A model generated the notes under the pieces. That model ran no database searches and was not told the origin of the DNA. It was given only the letters and a program-made list of their open reading frames with translations. The translations under genes were made by a program, and so were the position numbers. This document shows positions 42,414 to 52,682 of a stretch of DNA of 64,000 bases, in pieces; the first letter of the stretch is position 1; each line of letters opens with the position of its first letter. Source of the DNA: Oscarella lobularis (lineage: Eukaryota; Porifera; Homoscleromorpha; Homosclerophorida; Oscarellidae); NCBI RefSeq assembly GCF_947507565.1, contig NC_089183.1, positions 2,232,001 to 2,296,000 on the forward strand, written 5' to 3'.

Positions 42414-43512
42414 TTGCTAATGTTAGGTCTTTGTTGCTGCAAGGAAAGAGAAAACGGAACCTTTTTCGCTATCCACTGCAGGTTAAAACTGCTTGGGAAC
42501 TCGATCTTCAACAACGAAACTGAATTCCTGACATTACCAAGTGCCTTCGACGTAAATCGAAAATCGTACGTTTTCTTGGGTGCTCTTCTCGGTTTCAAAC
42601 AAGCACTAAGAACGGTAAGCCTAAGAGAAATTCTTTTTGCCTTTACACAGAGAACGCCCCTTGTTCACGCGCACGTGATCCTGAGCCTATAGCGCACGAT
42701 ATATACTGCGTTACGACGTGCGAGTATGCCTTCCGTCAATCAAGCGGCGCCTCCACTTGCCGGAAAGTGTGATTCCTTCTGTAATGCTCTTTCTGTTAAA
42801 ATATATCAAGCTAAACCGGATTCCTCCTTCCGTTTAGTTAACTTTTGAGTTTCTTTCTAGCAGGATGCTGCTTAAGAGACCTACCTATTGATTATGGTTT
42901 CTAAACGTGCATGGTGTCGAATGTACGGTACATGTGAGATACCTATTGATCTATATAAATGATCTCATAGAAAAAAAATTAGGTAACTAACTCCCTAACA
43001 AAACGAACCTATCGCTAGTTGCGTATACCGTAAGATGCGCTGTTCACTGAAGATACCAAAGCAATTTTTTCCGTACGTTTACACGTTATGTTCTTTGATG
43101 TCACGTGACCACCATCATCTGCCACACGATCACGATCTCCGCGAAACGGGCGACTGCCGCTGGCACGATGCCCCTCCTCTCGTTATAATGCATCGAAATC
43201 GTTTCTTTGTGCATGTTCTTCGTGATCGTCGCCTAAACGCGGCGTTTTCGGCGTATCCTTCGAAATGGCAAGCGCGGAGGTTCGAGTGTGTCTGCCGACG
43301 CGTTCTTTAACGAATTCTATTCGCTTGCATTGAGAAAACGGTTCTATTCGATCAAAAAAGAGCCCGAACGTCTCTCGATCGCCGAATTCGATCATTTTTT
43401 CAGAATCTCCTCGTTGACGTCCGGAATTGAGATTACCGTTTTGAGTTCTGAAAGTCTCTAGACGGTTCTCCGACGGAAGAACGGAGTAAAAGACCGTTTC
43501 GACCATCGCTGT
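42414..43512. other. intergenic, upstream of the Roco gene
   Basis: No supported gene. Overlapping short readings at 42414-42692 and 43035-43310 have no recognisable content. Confidence 0.4.
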
Positions 43513-43517
43513 GTCTA

Positions 43518-43537
43518 GAGTCACGGTACCGTGACTC
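43518..43537. repeat. 20-bp perfect palindrome GAGTCACGGTACCGTGACTC
   Basis: Seen directly. The half-site GAGTCACGGTA recurs at about 43552, and ACCGTGACTC near 44039. Function unknown. Confidence 0.9.
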
Positions 43538-43605
43538 AAGTCTCACGGCTTGGAGTCACGGTAATTTTGTAGTTAAGAGCATGTGATATCACCTCCTACG
43601 CAAGG

Positions 43606-43735
43606 TGGTCGCGGTAGCTCAACGGGCGGGGGGGGTGCTGAGCAGGGCGCTGGGGATGCATGAACCACGGGGCACGTGACGGGTCGTGGGTTCGAATCCC
43701 GAAGCGTGATCGTTTTTTTCTTTTTTTTTCTTCTT
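43606..43735 (+). mobile_element. tRNA-like Pol III unit (tRNA pseudogene or SINE head)
   Basis: An A-box-like GGTAGCTCAACGGGC at about 43613 and a perfect B-box GGTTCGAATCC at 43689-43699 lie about 75 bases apart, too far for a simple tRNA, and T-stem pairing fails at its end. A long T/C tract (43711-43747), able to stop Pol III, follows. I therefore call it tRNA-derived, not a working tRNA. Anticodon not assignable. Confidence 0.55.
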
Positions 43736-43785
43736 TCTTTTTTTTCTCTGTACCTAAACGGCGATATACGATCACCCGCGACTGT

Positions 43786-43865
43786 GGCTTAACCGCCCGT
43801 AGCATGGTGGTTCCAGGGGGGCGAAGCCCCCCTCTGCGACCTATGCTCATTGGGGCGGTTAAGCC
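43786..43865. repeat. 80-base hairpin
   Basis: The outer stem pairs GGCTTAACCGCCC (43786-43798) with GGGCGGTTAAGCC (43853-43865), 13 perfect bp. An inner AGCAT/ATGCT and a terminal AGGGGGGC-GAA-GCCCCCCT complete a cruciform-like structure. Just downstream of the tRNA-like unit. Confidence 0.85.
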
Positions 43866-43894
43866 CGGAGCGGGGCCGCCACCGATACCAGTAA

Positions 43895-43919
43895 GGTTTA
43901 GGGTTAGGGTTGGGTTAGG
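43895..43919 (+). repeat. short interstitial TTAGGG-type repeat
   Basis: GGTTTAGGGTTAGGG followed by TTGGGTTAGG: about four degenerate units of the animal telomere repeat. Confidence 0.8.
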
Positions 43920-43930
43920 TACATGAAAAA

Positions 43931-45173
43931 AACGCTTTTTAAGCTCTCTAGGTTAGGTCCATTCTCTATAGTGCGCTAAACGATTTCTTCCCCTCGGTTA
44001 CCGTGCGCTACCTGTTACAGTTACGGTGAGTTACTTTACCGTGACTCTAGCCACAGCGTTCTACCATTTAGTCCGGGTCAACAGGAACCCGGATTCGGGT
44101 AAAAAATGATCTCTTTCGAGACAAAATGCTATTCTGCTGGGAATAATCTCCATTCTTTTCGGCTCTGTGTGACGTCGTTCTAGCGGTTTCCAGCTCACCA
44201 ACTGACTCTCGCCGCCGCTACTCCTTTGAGTCCATTCTTCCGCTCCACGTTCACAGAGTACACCGTCTAGAGACTTTCAGAACCCAAATTGTCGTCTCTA
44301 TTCCCAACGTCGATAGACGAATTCTCGAGAAGTTGATCGAATTCGCCAACAGAGGAAAAACAGAATGCCAGGCATATCCGTTCAAAGCGTTCGATCGCTA
44401 TACGACGCAGCAGGTTCTCTTCGGTTTCAGCATCTGTTGCAGATGTGCGGAGACTGGCTTCGACTTCGCGTTGACTTGTCGACTTAGCTAATCGACACAA
44501 TGATGACTCGGATCTATAGTCCGAGTTTGCGATCGCATTCAGTTGCAGCCGTCAATATCATAAAATTGAGCGATAGCGAGGAGTTTCTCGCGCTGACGAT
44601 GGATCATCTGACGAGCTAGGATTCTATGTCAAGACGAGTTGGGTGTGAAATTGGAAGATGAAGTTTTGCTCGTGCTTCAGAAGTGAATCAAACACGACGA
44701 ATAGTCTTGTCGAGATGACGTCGAACATTTTTCAAAGTGCATTCGATTTCCTCTCGTCGATTTCGACAAATCGATTGGCGTTCTTTCCAAAATCGGCTTG
44801 GTGTTGCACTACCAGTCGTCAAACTCGTCCCCATTTCGACGTTGTTACGGTTGTGAAAAAAAGGCAACCCTTCACTGGCAACAATGACTTGACCTTCGAA
44901 GCGCCAACGTATGATGTGAATAGCGACTCGTGGACGCCGTTTTCTTCGATCCCTTTTCACACCGGTCTATCACCAAAAAATTCTAACGGCATCTGACGAG
45001 CTCTATGCGCTCTTGGTTGCAGTCCCACTGGCGTCGTTTAACGATACAGCGCCGAGCGATGGCGCTGCTGGGTAGAAGACAAAATTATTTATACCATGTG
45101 TTCATTAGCTATAGCCGACGAAACACGTCAAATAAACGTTTTGCCAGCTAAATTAAAATTTGAAAAGGAAGAA
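43931..45173. other. intergenic
   Basis: No supported gene. Short readings at 44267-44500 (minus) and 44658-44996 (plus) may be remnants, but nothing is recognised. Confidence 0.35.
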
Positions 45174-45293
45174 AAGTCTACAGCACCCGGTGTTCCCAGG
45201 CGGTCTCCCATCCAAGTACTATCCGGGCCCTACGTTGCTTAACTTCGGTGATCGGACGAGAACCGGTGCTTTCAACGTGGTATGGCCGTAGAC
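45174..45293 (-). rRNA. 5S ribosomal RNA
   Basis: On the minus strand the sequence starts GTCTACGGCCATACCACG and ends GGGTGCTGTAGAC, about 120 bases, with the expected internal stretches (AGTTAAGCAACG, GATGGGAGACCGCCTGGGAA). Terminal 5' and 3' ends pair. A T-rich run follows the 3' end (TTTTCTTCCTTTT), a Pol III terminator. It appears functional and single in this window. Confidence 0.95.
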
Positions 45294-45588
45294 GATTGGA
45301 AAGGCAACCCTAGTCTACATATACAACGTCATTGACGTTCACAGCAAACCCAGAATTGCATACAGTGCGAATCAGCATAAACTTCCTTGCCTTTAAAGTA
45401 CGCTAGCTTAGCAACGGAAAGTCGTACGGGGTCCCCGAAAAGACCGGGAGACTCGCAAGACCCTACTCTATTTAGTAGTGAAGGTCCGGTTGCTATGCTC
45501 CTACGTAGGGCAAAGATAGAGAGTCAACCAATGGCAGAGGCTCGCGCAATCACGTGACCTTAACTGCGATTGGTTGATCTATCCATAG

Positions 45589-45665
45589 ATATAAAAATAG
45601 AGGGATTGGCAACTCCCTCCTTATCACGTGATTTACGTGGTCCTAGGGTAGTTACGTTCCCATTC
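45589..45665 (+). promoter_or_regulatory. candidate promoter, also present inverted at 47050-47125
   Basis: Contains ATATAAAAATAG (TATA-like) and TCACGTGATT, 10-80 bases before ATG 45672. About 75 bases recur in inverted orientation at 47050-47125 beside the assembly gap. Confidence 0.5.
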
Positions 45666-45671
45666 ACCATC

Positions 45672-46094
45672 ATGTCCGCTCTTGTACGCGCTCTTGAAGC
45701 TACGCTGCAGTCCAACGTCACTTCTGCCGTATCCCATCGATACGAAAAGCTGAAGAAAGACGCCGGAACGCTTCTCCAAGACGAATTTCGTCATCGTCTT
45801 CTAAAATTTGGCGAAGAGCTCACCAAAAACGTCCAGGACTGCTTTCCTGTTCTCTCTTCCCGTCCTTGGAGACCTTCCGATCGCGAAAAGTGCCTTGAAG
45901 CTTTCATGGCACTTCGAATCGACGTGCTTCCTCAACTCTGGAAGTCGTTCTACGCTGAGATTGAGATGTGCGACGACGATCCTCTGCTTCCGCAGTGTGT
46001 CAATAGGAGGCTATTTGAGATTTGTTTAAGTGAGCATTTGGAGAGTGGGGCCGAGCACTTTCAGATATTGGATATAGTTTCCACCATTAGCTAA
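45672..46094 (+). CDS. hypothetical 140-residue protein
   Basis: ATG 45672 (ATCATGTCC) opens a Leu/Glu-rich, probably helical protein (ALVRALEATLQSNVTSAVSH...; DVLPQLWKSFYAEIEMCDDD). No signal peptide, no membrane span, family not recognised. TATA-like and E-box-like elements upstream support transcription. Its 3' end overlaps the last 69 bases of the minus-strand gene at 46026-46492. A donor-like AAGTGAGC at about 46028 could extend the gene by splicing. Confidence 0.5.
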   Translation: MSALVRALEATLQSNVTSAVSHRYEKLKKDAGTLLQDEFRHRLLKFGEELTKNVQDCFPVLSSRPWRPSDREKCLEAFMALRIDVLPQLWKSFYAEIEMCDDDPLLPQCVNRRLFEICLSEHLESGAEHFQILDIVSTIS

Positions 46095-46492
46095 CGCCGG
46101 GTCAAGATCAGAGGTCAAAAAAGCGGCAGCGACGTCGACCGGCCTGTCGTGGATACGCAAACTTGTAAGCCCCGCTGAAGTGTCCAAGACAACCGAATGA
46201 GTCATTGCGGAACGCAGATCCGTCTCGCCAGACAGAGCGACGACTCTCGAACACAGCAGTTTTCCTTCCGCCTGTTGCACGCTCCACCGTACCATTTCCT
46301 CTTCAAAATCGAGCGTTGTGTCTAAATGCGCGCAAATAATTCAGATACGAAGAACGCACGTCTCTTCGAAAAGGTACCACTTTCAGTCGACTGATTTCCA
46401 GACGATTCGATAGTTGCAGCCTGAGCTGACGAACGAGGGCGATGTCTGCTGTATTTTTTCCGAGTGAAGCGATTTTTCTTCCTCAAAGGCAT
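46026..46492 (-). CDS. hypothetical 136-residue protein, two exons
   Basis: Exon 1 46492-46378 and exon 2 46321-46026 join in phase 1 across a 56-base GT-AG intron (GTACCT...TTTAG) to make 411 bases with no stop until the end. The N-terminus is very basic (MPLRKKNRFTRKKYSRHRPR), perhaps a nuclear signal; the rest (VRWSVQQAEGKLLCSRVVAL...HDRPVDVAAAFLTSDLD) is compact. Not recognised. Convergent with and overlapping the neighbour. Confidence 0.5.
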
Positions 46493-47129
46493 TCTAGGGA
46501 CAAAATAAAAAGTAATTACGCCAAAAAACATTTAAGCAAAAGAAGTTTAGCGCCATAAGTCACGTGCCAGTTAGAGGTCACTAGAAAGGGTCAGCCTGAG
46601 AGTAAAGACAGGCAGAGAGAACAACTGCTTATGCCAGTTCCACGCAGAAATGACTCTTCTTTATGATAATCGACAGTGAAGAGAAGCCAAACGCACGGGC
46701 AATGAGCCAACCTATCCGCAGTTGAGTCACTACAAATGACGAAAAACGGCCGCTGTGTCTAAAGGAAAGGTTTAGCGGCCTCTACAGAACGCCTATTCCA
46801 CGCCAGGACAACTGGCAAGCCTAATTATGAGCGTACGAGCATAGCGCGAACGAGCGTTACTTCCCCAACCTGTCCGCAGTTGGGCGAGGTGCAATTTGTC
46901 CATATCGGCGCCATACATAGCCGTACGAATTCCCGCAGTGTACTATGGAGCTTCTGACCTTTCGAATTATCACTTCGAATCGTAGGGAGAACTCCGGGAG
47001 ACTCTTAGCTTGTGTTTCGGTAAGCAAGATTCGAGCGCATCCGGGAAAAAACGTAACTACCCTAGGGCCAGCTATTGATCACGCGTAAAGGGGGAGTTGC
47101 CAATCCCTCTATTTTTATATCTATGGTGG

Positions 47130-47329
47130 NNNNNNNNNNNNNNNNNNNNNNNNNNNNNNNNNNNNNNNNNNNNNNNNNNNNNNNNNNNNNNNNNNNNNNN
47201 NNNNNNNNNNNNNNNNNNNNNNNNNNNNNNNNNNNNNNNNNNNNNNNNNNNNNNNNNNNNNNNNNNNNNNNNNNNNNNNNNNNNNNNNNNNNNNNNNNNN
47301 NNNNNNNNNNNNNNNNNNNNNNNNNNNNN
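47130..47329. other. assembly gap (200 N)
   Basis: Exactly 200 Ns, a nominal gap size. Inverted repeats on both sides suggest the gap is caused by unresolved palindromic sequence. Confidence 0.99.
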
Positions 47330-47330
47330 C

Positions 47331-48170
47331 GTTTCTAAAAGGATATTCTGAATTTTCTGTAAGGTATTTGAGACGATTTTCAAAAGCAGCTTGAAAAAGA
47401 GTAACTTTGCTAAGCAATTGGGCTGTTCAGTGCATGAAAATGCATTTCTTGGGTTTGCTTTAGTGGCCATAAAACTAAATATAGCAACGAAAATACCCAA
47501 ACTGGCACAGAAGCAAGCGGTGCGAAGAAAAAGTCACCCTAAAACTTCGTATTAATGAAAAATTCTGCCGCATACAGTACTTTACGCCAAATGCATTTGT
47601 CTTGCTGATTTTGATCGCAACGTCAGAAACATTACATAAAAGTACGCCTTTTTACAGTATCTGTCTCTGGAGTGCTCTTCCATAAGTAGAGCAAGTACAT
47701 TTTTGAAGATATCACAGCCAGAGTGTGATACCAAGAATCTGAAATTCGATCTTTATATAAGAGCACTCAAACTGAAATTCTTAGAACGCAATAGATAAAT
47801 TAATAAACGCAGATGGTCAGCTTGACGTAGCCTGAGCTCTTGGCAATATACCATAAACAGTACAAACACTATGATAAAGTTTGAACAAACTGCATTTTGC
47901 GTAACGTCCTGTACTGGTATGTGACAGAATTTTTCAATAATATGAAGTTTAAGGGTGACTTTTTCTTCGCACCGCTTGCTTCTGTACCAGTTTGGGTAAT
48001 CTCGTTGCTATATTTAGTTTTATGGCCACTAAAGCAAACCCAAGAAATGCATTTTCATGCACTAAACAGCCCAATTGCTTAGCAAAGTTACTCTTTTTTA
48101 AGCTGCTTTTGAAAATCGTCTCAAATACCTTACAGAAAATTCAGAATATCCTTTTAGAAACGGATTTGGG
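47331..48170. repeat. inverted repeat, arms about 47331-47620 and 47890-48170
   Basis: The reverse complement of the left arm matches the right arm closely (for example CTTTTAGAAACG, GCAAACCCAAGAAATGCATT, GGGTGACTTTTTCTTCGCAC), with a spacer of about 270 bases. Both arms translate to the same 55-codon reading, which is a by-product of the repeat. No target duplication could be checked because the gap adjoins the left arm. Confidence 0.8.
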
Positions 48171-48782
48171 CTTTGCAAACGGAATAACTGGTGTCCGAAC
48201 ACCGAGGTGCGATGTCGGTATATTCGTCGATTTTTAGCATGCGATAGACTAGACCATTTGGCTAAAGCTTTACTGCGTTCGAAAGCTCTATGATAGAGGA
48301 TTTTGTGAAAAAAAATTCTAGGCGAAACATTAAAATTTGAATGAGCTACGCATACGTGTCCGAAAGCGATACTGTTGTCCGAAAGCGGAGGATTTGACCT
48401 GCGCGCGCTAATCTTCTCATAAAATCATGAGGGTTTGGTCTATTGATTCGTGCTCTGGCACATCTTCCTGGCAGGGACTGGGCTTTCAAATGCGCCATAG
48501 GAAGCCAGAATCGGTTCGCTAGATTTGCTGTGCGAGCGTCCGAAATCGCAGAATGTCCGAAAGCCGAGGTCCTACTCTAGTCTACGTATGGACCTCCCGT
48601 ATACCGCCGCCTCAACGCTCTTAGATCGTTCAATGATCCGGCCCCGCGCTATATATACAGGGATCGACTCGTTCTGGGTTTTTCCTTCTTTCCGCGTTCC
48701 TCGAGAACACCCACTTGAAAGGCTTTCCTTGCGGTTTGATTCTTTTCTCGTCGCTATACTGTAGTTCTCGTTTTTCTCGTCG

Positions 48783-50412
48783 TCTTCGTCGATCGAGACG
48801 ACGACGTCGTGTCGCGAAGCCGATTTTCGCTGTGAGAACGGACGCTGCGTCGATTGGGCGTCGATTTGCGACGAGTTCGACGACTGCGGGGATCTTTCGG
48901 ACGAGCGCAATTGCTCGACGACGAACGAGAGGCGAATCGACGCCGTTTCGCCGATTCCTGGCACGACGGAGGCCTGCGAGCCGTCTCGCTTTTCGTGTGC
49001 GAACGGCAGATGCGTTGGAAGGGAGAAACGCTGCGATGGCGTGGTCAGACGAGCGACGATGCGAGACTCAGGGCGCAACGACGCATGCCCCGCGGACTCC
49101 TCCGCGCGGGAAACTTACCACGGGTTCGACTACGGTGCGCGCAAAACTTGCGAGCACAACCGCGCCGACCGTGACCGCCTATGAAAACTGTCAGTGCTAC
49201 GACTACGACGACGACGACTACTACTACTACGACAACGACGCTCACGAATTTCGATGCGCCAATGGGTTTTGTATCAGCCATTTGGATCGTTGCGACGGTA
49301 ACGACAACTGCGCCGACGGGTCGGACGAGTGGACATGTGAAGGGACGCCGGAGCCAAAGTCCAGTCTTTGCTATTGGGACGATCAATTTCAGTGCCGTAA
49401 CGGTCGATGCGTTTCAAACGAGGAACGCTGCAACGGCATCGACGACTGCCGGGACGAGTCGGACGAGCAGGGGTGCCGCGAGATGCCGGCTACGTGCTAC
49501 TCCGGTCAATTCACGTGCGATAACGGAGAGTGCGTTTCGCAGTCGGATTATGACTGCGGAGACAAGTCGGACGAGTACGATTGCGGTGCCGTATTCGAGT
49601 GCCAAGATGATCAGTTCCAATGTGCCGTCTCTGAATGCGTGCCGAGATCGGATCGTTGCGACGGCGTTGAAGACTTCTTAGACGGATCGGACGAGGTGAG
49701 ATGTCAAGTGTGTGACGAATACGACAACTCGTTTCGTTGCGATAATGGACGGTGCATCGATTCGACTTACAGTTGCGACGGCTTTGACAATTGCGGCGAC
49801 TATTCGGACGAGCGAAACTGCGCCACAGGCAAGATTAGATAAACTATAATACCATTTTCGCGCTACCTGGTCATCTGGCTTAAGTTTGAATTGCGAAATT
49901 ATACGGTCGATGTCCGTTCTCTCAATTTAAACCTAACGCAAAGAGCTGCATGCTTTAATTAACCCAGAAATGACAGTTTTGCAGAGGAAACGCCTCTCTG
50001 TGACGACCCCACGTTCTAGCCCTAATCTATATAGTCATTAGGGACAGATTACCCATTTTCCCTAGGTTTGTCTACTACACCAATCATTGCCACTGCGAGC
50101 AGTGCAAGTTCCTTTGGTATTATTATTCTGCTCGCCATTGTGATTGCAATGTGCGCTCGAACAAAGAAACGACGCCTCTGTTCTGTCGTCGTAATTCCTA
50201 CAGCGTTTTACCGCCGCCATGCACGCCGCGAGAGCCCACAACCGTCCAAGATGCCGCTGCCCGGCGATTGCGTGCCGCCAATGTACACCGAGCTGTCTAA
50301 GGTTGCCTCGGTCCACTTGGGGCAGCCGATCGAGGGTGAGAGTGCCGCAGAGGTGCATCCTCAACGTCGTGCTGCTGACGACGTCCAGAATGATGTGCCG
50401 CAGGTCGCGTAG
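48783..50412 (+). pseudogene. family F2 LDLa receptor, copy b, N-terminal part damaged
   Basis: Collinear with F2 copy a. The start ATG of copy a is replaced (CGAGAACACC in place of GCATGGCGCA) and a TAG precedes the first LDLa. LDLa 1 and half of LDLa 2 read in one frame; about 8 bases are missing at 49042, moving the rest to the frame that runs to 49828. That part holds five more LDLa (two lacking Cys) and an Asp/Tyr tract at 49199-49245. The GC-AG intron 49829-50065 is conserved, then a membrane span (IIILLAIVIAMC), KKRR and tail. In the tail, compensating indels replace PPPY by unrelated residues but leave VPPMYTEL. The C-terminal half could still be part of a gene. Confidence 0.6.
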
Positions 50413-50775
50413 CGTGACTACAGCATGGACAGACAACACACGTCTTATGACGTTGTGCTGTTTGCTTTCGTAGCTGAATTGAGGAGAGCTACGGGAGGGC
50501 ATTTCGGGCTGTGCTGTGTTCTAGAGTGTTTTATGTATATTAGTATTGCGTGTGTGCGTCGATCAATAAAGCAAAATGCACGAGTGTCAGCGCGTGGCGC
50601 TGGCTCTTTCGCCGAGAATGATTCGCCCGACGTCAAACAGATCAGTGAGAAGAGACGAGCGTCACAGAAGTGCTAACAACATTAGAGATCTCTTTTGAGG
50701 CGGAAACTCGCCGTGGCACATAAGCAACGCGAGTAGCGCTCTCCTCATTCCACTGTCGCGACGAACCGATCATAT

Positions 50776-51021
50776 ATGTACAAGTTCATTCACGTCGTCT
50801 CTCTTGCTGCCCTTTGCCTCGGCGCCAACTTCGTCAAAGACAATCAGACCGATCAAAGTTCGCGCTGCACTCCTTCAGGAGATCGGTGCTGCAAATCTGG
50901 CTGCGATTCACTCAAAATGCCGTCATGCAGCGATTGCTGTGGTGGAAAAATCGGAAAATTCGGACATTGTACCAGTCCCGCCAACGATCAACCAGTGACT
51001 TGCTACTGCGTAGGAATGTGA
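50776..51021 (+). CDS. secreted cysteine-rich peptide
   Basis: An 81-residue single-exon ORF from ATG 50776. Residues 1-19 form a signal peptide (FIHVVSLAALCLGA core). The mature part has ten Cys, including two adjacent CC pairs, in a pattern C-x6-CC-x3-C-x7-C-x2-CC-x8-C-x10-C-x-C, so a disulfide-rich fold with five bridges is likely. Such peptides serve as antimicrobials, toxins or signals in animals; nothing here decides between them. A weaker related stretch is at 51830-52045. Confidence 0.6.
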   Translation: MYKFIHVVSLAALCLGANFVKDNQTDQSSRCTPSGDRCCKSGCDSLKMPSCSDCCGGKIGKFGHCTSPANDQPVTCYCVGM

Positions 51022-51829
51022 TGATGGCCCGAGGACTCTGACTTCTACGTCACACGTGCATTCATGTGACGTCTTTGTCGTTGTCGTTGCCCTTGTTGCA
51101 TGTCGTTGTTGTCGTTGTTGTCGTTGAAATGAAAATCTTCGCATGTGAATTTGTCGGTCTCCGAGAGCCGAGAGCGTATAGGAAGAGAAACTCCCCCTCC
51201 GCGTTTCGGCATCGTTTTAATTAAAAAAAATACGACTTGGTGGAGAGACTTTGTGCATGGCTCAATCCCTATTTTAGCGAGGTTGTCTAAAGTCGAGTCG
51301 GACTAGAGCCAGCTGGTGTCTTCGAATCTCGACATCCTTTTCTATTGCGTCAAACGCAGGAGAGGAAAGGTGACTCTTCCGTTTCATCAATCACCGACGC
51401 GACTACGCAGCTGACGGTAGCCGGTTTCGATCACGGGACGAGGCGGATATAACCAGGCTGACGGTAGCCATACCCATAACGGTGTATCGCGAAACACGTA
51501 TAAGTATTCAATTGATGGCTCGTGTGGATGCAGAGCACGTACGTCCTTTTTCTGTGCTCATGTACCAGCACGAGTGTCAGGCTGGCCGGTGATCTTAATG
51601 CTCTTGGATTATCACTTTCTAAGTGGTGCATGCATGAGAGAGAGAGAGTGGGAACATATCGTAGTTGAAGATGATAAGAGCGCAAAACGTCCGTGCGTTT
51701 CCGGAGGAAAATTGCGCCGAATAATATATAACACCTACGTGCTCCATTCCCACTGCGCCCTACTACTGCTGCAGCCGATCGACTGCGCGCAAATACGCTT
51801 TATTTCAGGTAATTTGCGCGTGCCGCGCA
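51022..51829. other. intergenic
   Basis: 3' flank of the Cys-rich gene and unassigned sequence; GTT/GTC-rich low complexity at 51070-51130. Confidence 0.4.
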
Positions 51830-52045
51830 GGAGTGCGAGCTCTGTGCTGCAATGATAGCTACAAAGTCTGCCTAAAGGCTCGATCCTCAAATGCGAAGAT
51901 TGCTGTGGTGGAAGCTACACACGTACAATGCGCCGCTCCCGGCGAAGTACTTGCCACTTTCGTCTCTGCGGATGAACTGAGAAACGATATGATGGACCCG
52001 AGGACTCTGACTTCTTTGTCTGTCTTTGAAATTGTTTTTGCGTAA
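51830..52045 (+). pseudogene. diverged partial copy of the Cys-rich peptide gene
   Basis: Shared blocks with 50888-51050: GATTGCTGTGGTGGAA and GAGGACTCTGACTTCT, in the same order. One frame reads KCEDCCGG like the first gene, but the 5' part has stops unless an upstream exon exists. Probably a decayed tandem copy. Confidence 0.4.
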
Positions 52046-52375
52046 GAATTCGCGCCGTCTGTGTATTCTAAGTATTCCGTGTGGTATTCTAAGTATTCTT
52101 CACAAAAAGCGCGGCACTCCAGCAGAAAAAAAATAGGACTTAGTGCATGAAGACACAGATATAGAGATGGCTTATCGTGGCTTCGATGAACATTCGAGGT
52201 TAGAGAGACTTCATGGATTGGAGATATATATGTAGAAATACTGTAGCTGATACTCGTGACAGCGTCACGCGTTCGTGAAGAAAGGAAAGGAGAAAAATAG
52301 GCGGTAGGTATCCTTATCGAGAGTTCCAAGATATCGAACTCGTTTTTTGCAAGAACGCAGGTGGAGGCGGCGAAT

Positions 52376-52555
52376 ATGAGCTTTTCTAGACATTCAAAAA
52401 CGTGGCTGATAATCGCTTTCGTCTTTGCCCGAGTCCGTTGCGCGGAAAACGAGAGTGGGCCTGGGGTCCCAATTATATACCCCCAAAACTTACTGAAGCT
52501 CGCGCAATTTGGAGTTCGGACGGCGTTGCCTATGTTCAGAAGGCGCTTCGGCTAA
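52376..52555 (+). CDS. short secreted peptide candidate
   Basis: ATG 52376 starts a clear signal-peptide-like sequence (TWLIIAFVFARVRCA) followed by about 38 residues without recognisable content. It may be the first exon of a gene or chance. Confidence 0.25.
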   Translation: MSFSRHSKTWLIIAFVFARVRCAENESGPGVPIIYPQNLLKLAQFGVRTALPMFRRRFG

Positions 52556-52662
52556 TTCCAGGGGCGAATAAGAACTCAAAAAGCGTGCGAGAACGTCGAA
52601 TCGATCCGAATGCGAGGAGACGAAATCCGGGCTTTTGAGCTACGGGCTATAGCTAGTTATAG

Positions 52663-52682
52663 CACGGATACTAGTATCCGTG
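52663..52682. repeat. palindrome CACGGATACTAGTATCCGTG, second site
   Basis: Identical to the core of the 22-bp palindrome at 26311-26332. Flanks differ. Confidence 0.9.

Noticed and set aside
43606-43712. Functional tRNA gene
   Set aside because: B-box is perfect but the A-B distance is too long, the T-stem does not close and no anticodon arm can be drawn.
47072-47500. ORFs running through the run of N
   Set aside because: They are open only because the Ns are untranslated; the flanking readings are products of the inverted repeat.
48715-49040. N-terminal 110 codons of the long Arg-rich frame at 48715
   Set aside because: Only the part after 49042 reads LDLa in this frame; before that the LDLa frame is a different one, so the Arg-rich reading is out of frame with the true coding sequence.
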